Assembly: GCA_037903355.1 (NCBI GenBank)
Contig: JBAJFE010000060.1
Span: forward strand, 744,001-808,000
DNA: 64,000 nt
DNA from: Trichuris trichiura
Lineage: Eukaryota; Nematoda; Enoplea; Trichinellida; Trichuridae
Direction of reading: 5' to 3'
In this document: in pieces, positions 49,627-60,348 of the stretch
Layout of the letters: each line of letters begins with the position of its first letter
Numbering within the stretch: position 1 is the first letter of the stretch
Program-made: the position numbers and the translations under genes
Notes under the pieces: generated by a model
The model's database searches: none
Told to the model about the DNA's origin: nothing
Seen by the model: only the letters and a program-made list of their open reading frames with translations

Positions 49627-52600
49627 ATGATGCCCGTGGGCCAAAGGACGCAGGTCGCTAACGCAGACCTTGTTGTCAATGGCAGCCCTTTGAGCGCTGG
49701 CGAACAGACGGACCAAATGGACTCATCGTTGAGTTGTCCGCCAGCTAGCGACATCCCGGAAAGGTCATCGCAGACGGTCGACAAACCTTGTCCGAGCAGT
49801 CCTGATGGAGCTAATGTGCCTCCTCCTCCTTCAACCGATGGATCCGAAGAGAATCGCATAACCGACGGTCTATGTCACCCCTCGCAGCAAGCATGCTCCG
49901 ATATGCGCTCTACGGAGACCAACGGACCAGCGGCGGCGGCGGCGGCGGCAGCAGCAGCAGCAGCAGCAGTGGACATTGCACCTTCAATGAGTAAGTTGTA
50001 TTGTTTCAATAGCCGCTGCCTGTGCTTTGTCGACGGAATTAGACGAGTGGAGTTAAAGAAATTGTTTGGACAACGCATGGCATTTTTAGTAGGCAATTTG
50101 CCGTACATGTCGGCGGCATGCCATACACTAATGATGGCTCGGGCCGGCCTGCAGGGTGACCTACTGGGCTTGAACGTTCTATGCCAACCGACAGCCCCTT
50201 TGGGAGCTCTAAATGGTCTAAGCCCCCCTGATGAGGAATCAAGCAGTGCTGGCTCGTCGGCAGTGCCACTCGATTTGACCAGAGCGCCGACAGGGCCAAC
50301 ACCGGCAACAACGTCGTCGACGTCGTCCCTTCAGGAGGAAACCCCAAAGTCGCCTGGACGAAGCGCCGACGAGGAAGAATGCCGTAGACGTCAGTCGACT
50401 ACGGAACAGCCGGTTGGTCAACCGCAAACCTCTTGGTCGTTTGAGGAACAGTTCAAACAGGTAGGCAGGGAGACCGGTGCGGACGAAGCGCTTAACCTGT
50501 TGTCCCTTGGGTCCAGTGGGGCAGCGTGATTTCGCCGGGAAATGGCGGCAATAAGCCATTGCCATTCAAAACCAATCGCTGCTCGCCATTGAGAAATCAC
50601 TCAATGCCAATATAAAGAAAGGCAACGCAATGATTAATCAGAGCGAAATTTTTCCCTAATTTTAATTAAAGGCTCTTTTCTCGAACGACGGATAATGTAA
50701 TCGAATCGATTTGGTCTTCGACTTCGACCATTACTTTATATAAAATTTATGAGAAGTTCCATGAGATCAGTCGATTGTGGTCGCCTGCTGGATTAGCTGA
50801 CAGCAATTTTACTTTCATAATGCTAATGCATTAATAGCCGGCGAGCCAACGACTCCGGCGCCATGTGTACCATAGTTTCATCGTGCGACCAGGAAGCCGG
50901 CGCTGAAAACTGTTGTCAGCGTCCCAGCGCCAATGTTTCGATCGATCCGTCGACCCGAAGCGGGCCCCAATCGGGAGGGCATCGCGGCTTCCATGGGCGC
51001 ATCGATTGATACGCTAATGGGAGCCGTTGTTGGCCTCCTGTTGGGCTTCACCAGTGGTCAGGGCGCCCCGTTGGGTTCGTCTTCATCGCCTGATGCCCTG
51101 ATGGGACGAACGATAAGTGCACCAAAATGATTGCCATGGGCAGTTGCAGCGCTTGCAAACAATCCCACGTTTTCATGATGGCGTCCGTCTGATCGTCTCT
51201 CGCAACGGATGGCAGATTAATCGCGCCGGAAAACGAGCCGGATTAATTGCCAATCATGAAGGAAGTAAAAAAAATTGCCTAATTGGACTGGCGCTCGCCT
51301 GTTATAGGGTGTGTTGTCTCGCGAAATGTCACTTTCGTTGTACGACCTTTATGTTGCCACTGTGACTAACCACCACCATCGCCACGCGTTTTGCCCACTT
51401 TTTTTGTCCGTTATTGTTAAAGTAGGCTGAGCGAATATTGTTTGAATTTTTGCGGTCTTTCTTTTTCCGGAGTGACTTTTAGCTTTTTTTAGTTGTACGA
51501 GCTCAGCGAGGACGCCAAAAGGAAAGAATTCCTGGACGACCTGTTCAACTTTATGCAACGGCGCGGTAAGTGTCCGGATGCTTCTTTTTTCTTTCTTTCT
51601 GTTTCTATTTTGTTTTCAATGTTCTTCTGTGAGCGTCATGCACCATCCTTTGCCAAAAAAGTCATCTTCTTTAACCGGGTAAAAAGTGATCCCGCGCGCT
51701 CCTCTTCTTTCCCAATGATCGATCGTCAAGAAAACAAACAATTGCACGGAATTCAAACGAAAAGCGTTCAATAATCTAATCTTTACGTAAGCTTACCCGT
51801 TCATTAGCTATTATGTTTGTTTATTAATGTTTCATCAGGCATATCGGTAACGGAAGGGCAGAAATAATGGCGCATAGGCTGCCAGCGACATTGGATCGTC
51901 TATTTCCGTTCCTTTTACAGCTTTGCTTGTCAGTTGGTCAAGCGGCGACGGAGTCAGGCAACTTGCCAACCTTCCGTGTTTGTCCGTTAAGAACGAAGCG
52001 GGGTCGGCGCGAAACCTGTTGACGCGCTTTTTGCCATTTTTTTCCGGCCAGTTTCGACCGGACAATTAAACTTGCCCTGCCTTCACAGATTGAAGTTTGG
52101 GCTCATTTTCTCGATGTGCATGACAAGATGAGTTGATCGGAAAATCAACAACCAACAGTCGTTGCGCCTTCGGGCAACGTTGGCGGTTTCGCGCCGGCGC
52201 AGCTCTGCTATTCTCTATTTGGCAAGCGCGCTTGATTCGCAACCGCAAACAGGGGCAACCGTTTAAGAGGGAAATGAGCAATTTGCCAGCAGCAGGATAT
52301 GTTTGTCCACTTGAATGCTGTCCGTAAGAGAGAGGTCTCTCCTTGTTGACCATCTAAAGAAACGGAAGAAAAAGGTGGATTCATCCGTTCCTGCTTGTCT
52401 GGCAGTTGATCATATAATATCCCACCCCCGCTATACTTCTCTCCATTGAAGCGACAAGCTGGCCAGCACTTTCGCAGTGTGACAGTCGTGCGAAAATTCC
52501 TAGGCGCATTTTCCGAGCTGCAGGCGACAATAGCCGCAGCCAAAACTGTGTCAGAATGTTTTACAAAACGACCCACTTTGACGCGCTACTTCCGGTTATC

Positions 52601-55600
52601 GATAGCCGCCAGCGGAAATCAAAACTTTAAGGCCCATGTAGTCTCTTGTAGCCTTGCGGGATCTCCTTTGGGTGGGAGTGAAAAACGACAATAGCTGTAA
52701 TTGCGCTCCTTTTGTCCACAGGTACGCCGGTGACTCGCATACCCATCATGGCGAAGCAGGTGCTGGACTTGTACGAGCTGTACAGATTGGTGGTGTCTCA
52801 CGGAGGCTTGGTTGAAGTGATCAACAAGAAGTTGTGGCGTGAGATTACCAAAGGGCTCCACTTGCCGCAGTCTATAACGTCGGCTGCGTTCACCCTGAGA
52901 ACCCAGTAAGTGACGTCATTAGCTTTTGTCTTCAGACCCACTTAGCATGCCTGTGCCGTCATATTGTAACGGTACGGAATTTTTTACGAAAAATGTAAGT
53001 CATTTTTGCCCTACATAGCCAGAAATGTATTATTAATTCGACAATTACGCGTCGTGTAATGGAGGCAAAAATTTTAGCCTCCTTTTCTTCTAGTCGCTCA
53101 AGCGAACACGTATAAACCATGTCTTATTGGCTCGCTGACGAGCTTGCGCAGGTGCTAAGCCATTACTTAAGGCTACAATGGCGCTTGGGTGCACCATTGG
53201 CAATGACATGTTTTGGGGCCTCTAAAAAGTTGAGTATACTTGTCAAGCGGCAGCGGCATAATGTGGCCGCGTTTTAATTCGACTTGCCCGCGACTGCTCG
53301 AGCAGAGAGAAAGAGAGAGAGAGAGATACTCGATTGGAAGTGTTTCAGGCGTCTGTGTTAGCCAAAGTTATGAAAAGCAGCGCATGATTTACGACAGTGT
53401 GCAAGTGGCGCGTAAAATTTACCTGCCTGTGCAAACACGCGGCGTTTACGAGCCCATTGGACATTTTTGCAAGAAGCGCCTACGATTGTGGGCGAAATAA
53501 GCGAAAGCTTTTGTCCCACCTTGGTCGCCCAGCGCTTCAAGTTCCCACCGACCGGTTCGTGACTCGTCCAACGAGCGCTGGTCACTCTTGACCTGAGTTC
53601 ATTGTTTACGCTGTTATATTTATGTTTATTTTAACCGCCCTTCAACAATATGTGTTGGGGACGATGGAAAAACAAGGCTAATTCGGCCGTTTCCAGCAAC
53701 CAGCAAATGTTTACCGTTCCTTCCACTGTTTATTTACTGGTCGACTGGCGTCCTCGAACGTCTGTTCGTTGTCGGCTAGTATATGCAAATTTAAAAATTT
53801 GATAACATCCTCACGCGATAGCAGCTGCGTAAAAGAGAGCCTTCCTGTTTGATGACGCCTACGACGATGGCTCGGCCAGCCGGTCTGACAATTTCAATAA
53901 AACTTCTTCAAGGCAGTTTAATGCAGACTGATTCTCTAATGTTTTTTCTGGATTAATTATTTGACGCATTTCCTGAACAGCTGATTTCATGGCCTCCCTG
54001 TTGGTTTAAATGGCAGGCCCTTTTTCCAGTGCGGAAGAGGCCAACGGCTGGGCAAATACGCTGCCTGGATGCTATTGAATGTGGAGAGGCTTTGCATTCC
54101 TTCGCTGGCTGCAGGTCGTACATACTCTGTTTTCCGTGCTCGAACCGTTGTCTATGGACTTGCCACCGAACGCGGGCGTCAAGTCTGTCGCATTTACGAA
54201 GGGTGCTACACATATCCATTGAAGCTGAAAAGCGATTGCCTGAAATTATTTATGCAGCTTTCCCAATACCAACTTTACCGAGGCGAATAAAATTCTATAC
54301 TTGTGGTGGGATGCAGATTATCCGCTGAGGTGATTCAATAAGCGCTACAGCACTCCCGCTAGTTCCGCATGCTACGAAAATGTTTCATGCAGCTTTTAGG
54401 GGTCGCCATTCGAAAGAGCTTATTTTCTGCCGTACAGCTGTTTTCGGTGGAAAGCTGGGAAAACTATTGCCGAATGGTATATCAGATCAGTTGTTCTAGA
54501 AAACTCGCTTAGCAACCATAAAAGGGAATCAAGGAGCAACGGCAGCCTATGGCTGCTTATGGGCATTACTTTTGCCTGAAACCGCGTCGCAGTAGGCTCT
54601 CCGTGGTTGGCCCGTTTCTGCAAGGCACGATTGATTTCTGAGAAAAATATTTTGCATTCCATGAGCCGACGATCACGTGATACAAATCGTCCTACAGGTT
54701 TTCATAGCGATCGAGCAAAGTCGGGATATTCTTGCCTGGACAACGATAGACTTTTCGGGTCAGCGCATGAAAATTGAAATACTGATTGCAGGACGTTTCG
54801 AAGAGTAAACGTGGCTGAACAAATGGGCATCTCTTGTCAACTAGTGACATTAACCGTTTGATTAACATTAGCCAGATAGCGATGAATCACAAGACGACTT
54901 TGAAGAAATTCCTGAAGGGGGCTCTAGGCAGAGAGTAAGCTTGCGTGATTCGTCACTTTGTTCTTAACGTCCTATTTGACAACCTGAGCTCATTCTGTTA
55001 TCCGTGAAAGTATTGCATTGCATTTGGGCAACATAACACGCAGCCTATGAAGGGTTCCCCTACTATGAATACGTTGTCCGTTTGTGGAGACTGCCCAACT
55101 CGTAATCTCTTCTTAGCTCTCTAGTTTTTCGACGCCGTCAAGGAGAAGTGGTATCTTAATTTTTCACTTTCGAATCATTCGTACTAGCAGAAGGCGCCAT
55201 CACTTGTTCATCTGATGAAAAAGTGAAGGCCCATTTCTAATGTTGAATAGCTCGGTTGACATTGCGCCTATATTGAGTGCAATTAGTCGTTGCGAATCTT
55301 TAAAAACGTATCCAAGCTGATCTGATCGTTCACTGCCTCACTTACGCGGATGATTGATAAAAAAGATGCATTAGCAAAAGATCGGGAAATCAAAAAAGCG
55401 CGTAAGTCACCCTCCTTTCTATTTTTGCCATTTCTTGGCTGCTAATTATGAAAATTGATGCCTGATTGGCTAGCCAAGATTAGCAGTACGTTCTTGACGC
55501 ATCGACTTGTCGCCAAAGGGACTTTTGAAACTTTTTACCGAGTGCCAATTAAGCTTAGCAACTGATAGTGAAATTTACATGAAATGTTAAGTCATGTTTT

Positions 55601-57605
55601 GCATTTCTTTTGCTAGCCCAATTGGTAGCCGATGGCAGAACTTGTTCTTTTAAAAATGTTTCTGTCAAAAAAAACGAGCAAGTTCTTTCCGGTTTGCTAG
55701 CGAAGGCGCGGCTTATTGGACCCACTGTTTATATAATTGCGTGGGCGGGCTAAAAGGAGCCTTTGCAAAGAGCGCCGCCTGTTGCAAAGGTGGCCATTTG
55801 TCAGCAAAGTGAAATTCGTCTTCCGCTTCTCCGGTTTCGACCAGAAAACGGATAGTTAATTTCAATGTATTCTGTTGCCATGGTTCGGGCGAGGAATCCC
55901 TACAGAAAGCGTCTGACACGTTTCGCTTTTCGTCATTAGCAATATCGTCAAGCAACTCGTATGTCACATGTTAATACAATAGGTAAATTCAATAATTTAT
56001 ATTTCATCCTACTAAAGTTATTTCAGCTGAGAGCAGCCAACGTGGCTGTTTCAACGTTCCAAAGCGGATAACTTGATGGCCAGCAATTATTCGCTGCGGA
56101 TTAAAGTTGTCTGACAGCTTAAACGAGCTACTTTAGCTTTTATTAGCTCTGCATTTTTGCAAAGCAACCAGAAGAGTTTCGTTGATTCGTAATGCCTTCA
56201 ACGTGCATTCGGAACGCACAGGCAGGAAAACATTAAAGCTTTAGTAAGCGCCGTTCTACCGTTGACTAATAACATCGTTACCAATGTTCGATCCCAATTC
56301 ATTTTCTTCTCTACTCGCCAATGATTAGTTTATGCTGACGTAGTCTGGGTCGAAATGGCCTTCTCAACTTGCCAACGTTGAGTGCGAATGGTCACTGTGC
56401 GTTCTGCAACCTTAACTTAACTAACTGTTACTGTAAGAAATAGTAGGCATTTCCGACAGCCAGTACAAAGCTAGTATATAACGACGTGCTGAAGTGCCCA
56501 AACTAAAGTTACTTTTAAAGTTTATGTGGCGGAATTCTCACGCTTGTTTTAGTTCTGTAGAATTCACTAAAAAGGGAGATTCAAAAGTGTCATTCCAACC
56601 ATAAGCGCGTAAATCGTAACTTGTTGTTAACTCATAGGCTCCTCCTTTTCAGATATATGAAATATTTGTATGCCTACGAATGCGATAGAGAAAAGCTTAG
56701 CTCACCTCCGGAACTGAAAGCAGCAATTGATGGAAACAAGCGAGAGGGCCGACGGAGCAGCTTTAATCCATTTTCTCAGGTTTCGCCAACTCTGTTGGGT
56801 CGGCACTTGAACGGTAGCCTCTATTCGGGTTATACAAGTAGTGCTTTGTTGGACGTCAATTTTAAAAGATGAACTTTTGCAGACGAAGAGCCCCTATCAT
56901 CGTCGACCGCTGCCCAGTGTACCTTGGGAGCGCACGGATCAGCCCTGGCTTCCGTGTTCCGTGACCAAGCTTTGGCGTTCGAAGCTAGCAGGCAAAATTT
57001 GAATCGTTCACCAAGGTAGCATATGCCGGACCGTCTTATTCACGATACGTAGCTGACACTCAGGTTATTTCCCGAAAGCAGTCGTTATACGGGATCTGGA
57101 AGAGCCAGCTCGAATAGCACCGATTCCGACTGTAGCGTCAATGTACCATTTTCCGCTCAGTCCAGCAATAGACCTGCAGTAGAAAGCGGAATAGGAACGT
57201 CCATAAATGGTCAAGAACGTCTTTTAAACAACCGGGTGATGCCGACGGCTCATATAAGAGTCTTCAATCGCAGTAAGCCACTTTGACGCTTGATGTTTGA
57301 CCCTTAATAGCGTCATTTCTTTGATATATGCTAACTCGCAGTTAATTTTTCAGTCAACTATTAAGGAACAATGTGTTGGCTTATTTAAGTCATATAAAGC
57401 ATGCTTTGCTTTACTGAATTGTTGCTACAAATTTTGCGAGGTGTTATTTGAACGAAAAGGCATACTTTCAGCGGTTACAAGCGAGGGTCATTTGGCCGTT
57501 GAAAACTCCCTGGTCGTGAGCATGGAAATCAATGGTACAATGTACCAGGGTGTTTTGTTTGCCCAACCGACCAGCGTAAGGCATCCCGCCGTCGGCGGGC
57601 ATTAA
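49627..57605 (+). CDS. cfi-1: ARID3-family transcription factor (dead ringer / CFI-1 type)
   Basis: A DNA-binding nuclear factor; ARID3 proteins bind AT-rich sites and set neuronal and muscle identity in animals. The exons are 49627-50460, 51493-51565, 52722-52905, 56653-56813, 56883-57015, 57064-57272 and 57472-57605, all phase-matched, giving 575 aa. Residues 1-268 are low-complexity, with a 13-Ala run and PLDLT, which fits a CtBP-binding PxDLS-type motif. The ARID begins at SWSFEEQFKQ-LYELSED and continues RKEFLDDLFNFMQRRGTPVT, GGLVEVINKKLWREITKGL and ITSAAFTLRTQYMKYLYAYE. An extended-ARID segment follows (PPELKAAIDGNKREGRRSSF). The last exon carries the REKLES-type end VSMEINGTMYQGVLFAQP (about 547-564). 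The ATG at 49627 directly follows a TTTGCAG acceptor, suggesting trans-splicing or a non-coding first exon; an in-frame ATG at 49531 is an alternative. A possible donor (AGC-GTAAGG) inside the last exon leaves room for an alternative C terminus. The 3.7-kb intron 3 splits the ARID region. Confidence 0.93.
49930..49968 (+). repeat. GCG/GCA triplet run encoding 13 Ala in the ARID3 gene
   Basis: Six GCG codons are followed by seven GCA codons. The two blocks suggest expansion of two adjacent triplet repeats that both code for alanine. Alanine runs are common in metazoan transcription factors. Confidence 0.9.
49991..50089 (+). other. 99-nt in-frame retainable intron in ARID3 exon 1
   Basis: This segment begins GTAAGT and ends CATTTTTAG after a T-rich stretch. 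It is AT-rich inside a GC-rich exon, 99 nt long (33 codons), free of stops, and in phase with both sides. Splicing joins ATG-A to TA-GGC and gives a 542-aa protein; retention adds 33 residues that include several Cys and basic residues, unlike the flanking low-complexity protein. It reads best as a normal intron whose retention would be tolerated. Confidence 0.65.
53304..53326. repeat. (GA)n microsatellite
   Basis: A near-perfect GA run with one AA interruption, inside intron 3 of the ARID3 gene. A similar but shorter GA run lies near 37670. Confidence 0.8.
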
Positions 57606-57850
57606 GTAGGTGTCCATTTTGGTCTTCTTTATTTGTCTCACTTTGTTAATACGTCGCCTAAATTTAAAGCAATCTTTTTGTTTCCAAAATGCGTGTATTC
57701 TAGTTTTTTACTTGCCGTAACTACTTTTCACAATTTATTTACGGATATGCCGTTAACTGCTGTCAAAAAATGACAAAGCGTTCGACTCTCGCCTAGTTCC
57801 GTTGTCATCGCCCAGTGCAAATGTTGAAAGTAATTAATGGCTTATCCGTG

Positions 57851-57856
57851 AATAAA
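57851..57856 (+). terminator. Possible poly(A) signal of the ARID3 gene
   Basis: AATAAA, 246 nt after the stop codon and the nearest canonical hexamer that I see downstream. Confidence 0.5.
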
Positions 57857-59793
57857 TTATAGAATTTCAACAACCCATTAAAAAAAATTGCATTGCCTTA
57901 AAGAAATCTCTTTCTAAATGCCTTATGGGCGGAAGGCTTAAGAAGCTCAGAAGTGAAGATATTGCGCCTACTGGAGAGCTAAAGCTTGCAACGTTATTCT
58001 ATTGTCATTTGTTACGTTTGCAACTTGTTAAAATAAGCTTTAAGAAGAAAAAGAAGCTTTTCAATCGCTCATAAATGTGCGTGTTTCCATGTAATTTCAA
58101 AGTCTACTTTTGCTGTTTCGTTTTCGTAAAGCGAATTTAATGCGCCGCAGTACTACGTACTCTTAGCGTTAAGTTTAAACTGTTTATTGACTCTCTTTGC
58201 AGGCAAATGGCTAACCGTCTTGCTTCTGTCCAATAATCGCTGACCAAGTTTCAGCAGCCGCCCATGACAGAGACATTATGCAATTCTTTGCTCGCTGAGT
58301 GTTTACGTTTTTCCGCGATAAAAAGCTACTAAAAGTTTACCTTTGAACTGACAGCCACTCTGTTCCCCGCGTATGCTTTAAGGTTTTGTGCATTAAGAAA
58401 CCGATCAACTCGTCCCTGTTAGGAATATAAGTTGCTTATAGCTTTTAGAATTCTGCTTGCTTTCGATGGCATTCTTCGGCACGCTCATTAGGAAAAAAAG
58501 TTAACGTTTCTCTCGACGTGCAGCTGCAGGAAATTTTGACTTTTTTTTCGCACGTTTGACGTTTGAATTGTTGTGCGTTAAACGCCTGAATGCAATTTGG
58601 ACTGCTTCGTTAGCGTAAAGTGGCTAAGCCCGTTCGTCGCTATTCTGGTGGTTGTCTCTCGTTTTTTGAATCGAGTGCGCCTCTATTTGCGTGTGTCATT
58701 CGACGCCATTCAAGCTCCAAATTGCCGCTAGACTTGCTGTGTTCACTTGTGACATAATTGCCAAACGCACTGACGCCTGCGCACTACCCGTCGTTACCTT
58801 TCTTCCTTCCTTCCGTTGCTTTCGAAAGAAGCAACGTCTTTTAACATTATTTATCCGCTATCCAGACGTTTTACAAGCATTATTGTTGTTTTAATAAAAA
58901 GACATTACGTACATTTTATGCATGCCTACATTCGCTATTTTCAATCGCCATGTTACTTTGCTACCGCCATTGGTCAACCTTTTGTAGTACGGTTGGTAGT
59001 AACCTAACCATCAAATTATGCTCCATTCACTGGAAATTGACAGCAATAATGCTGCAATGTTCCGAAATAAAATTAACGAATAAATCGCTCTGCTGTTAAC
59101 AGTTCGTAGTCGCTAGCAATGCCTAGTTGAGCGTTGGAATTAACAGAGCATCTTTATAACGATCTGCGCTGCAGTACGGATGAACGCCAAATAAATCCGC
59201 ATTAGTCATTTGGAGTGTATCGACAGTAGCGGAAGAAATTGACTTTTCAATTTACCTAGACGCCGAATGGTCAAGATTTTGAGACCTGCGTCAAAATTTC
59301 TCGAAAAGCCGTTCCAATTTATTCCTAAACGAATATGGTTAAATCTGATCCGTACGCTTGAACTGACCCTGCTAACAACATTTTCTTCGAAAAATGCGAA
59401 CACAGCATTAATTTAATGAGGTATGCCATGCTAATTACTTGATAATAAAGTTTCAAGTGCGTACTCCATTTTAATAGTTGATAAAAAATGTCGTTGCTTT
59501 AAGAGCAGTTCTGCTAACGAACCATCGTATAAGCCTAGAAATATGAGACTAGACGCCTTTCATAATAGTCATAGCTACTCGCTTAATAGCAGAAGAAGCC
59601 CGATTTTCAATGGGCTTAGAATAATGTTCTTTTACTGCTGTTTGCTATGGGCAGCCACAGGTAATGATGCTTTGACAGTTACGAAGAAGAAGCTTGCAAA
59701 ATTGATCCTAAGCAGTACAAATTTTGTGGAAAAAGCTTACCTAGTCATCCCTACGCCAGAATGCAACCTAACTTTCACTTAAAGTTAAGCTTT
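57857..59793. other. Region without a confident gene
   Basis: AT-rich sequence after the ARID3 gene. Short frames such as 58691-58894 and 59543-59782 (plus) carry no recognisable domain. Confidence 0.4.
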
Positions 59794-59869
59794 TTTCATA
59801 TTTGATCTTCTAATTCACGGATTTGGCCTGTTGGGTGTATCTGTAAGTAAACTGCAAAGTGCCCTACCA
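59794..59869. repeat. Diverged single copy of the 60.2-kb palindrome arm
   Basis: It starts TTTCATATTTGATCTTC and ends GTGCCCTACCA. It matches the arm of the palindrome at 60196-60348 along its whole length with scattered substitutions. Its last bases (CCTACCA) match the palindrome loop when read on the minus strand, so the original unit extended past the arm. Confidence 0.8.
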
Positions 59870-60195
59870 ACGAATGGATGAGCAAATTGTTAGAGAAATT
59901 ACAGAACAAATCGGATACCGTGTTTCTTTCGACACAAGTAGACTGGCGAGAAGTACACTGCTACCAGTTTTGCGGGCATATTAAGGGAAACGAATAATGA
60001 AATGCATTGCATCTTTCAAAATTCCTTAAGCTTTGATTCTTACGGTTGAAACTGCAGGCACCGACTAGCTTTTGTCAGCAGTCGTTACGCTTGCAGGTAA
60101 ATTTTTAAAAAGACAAACAGTTCACCTATTTCTAATTAGTTTATTGAAATTAAAATACTTCGAAAGACAGGATGTCTTTTGACAGGCTTGAGTAG

Positions 60196-60348
60196 TTTCA
60201 TAGTAGATCTTCAGATTCACGGGTTTGGCCTGTTGGATGTATCTGTAAGTAAACTTCAAAATGCCATCAACATGGTAGGGCATTTTGAAGTTTACTTACA
60301 GATACATCCAACAGGCCAAACCCGTGAATCTGAAGATCTACTATGAAA
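60196..60348. repeat. Perfect 70-bp palindrome with a 13-nt loop
   Basis: The arms 60196-60265 and 60279-60348 are exact reverse complements with the loop ATCAACATGGTAG between them. The first base beyond each end differs, so the match is exactly 70 nt. No coding frame uses it. It would form a long hairpin if transcribed. A mobile foldback element, a recent inverted duplication or an assembly artefact are all possible. Confidence 0.9.
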
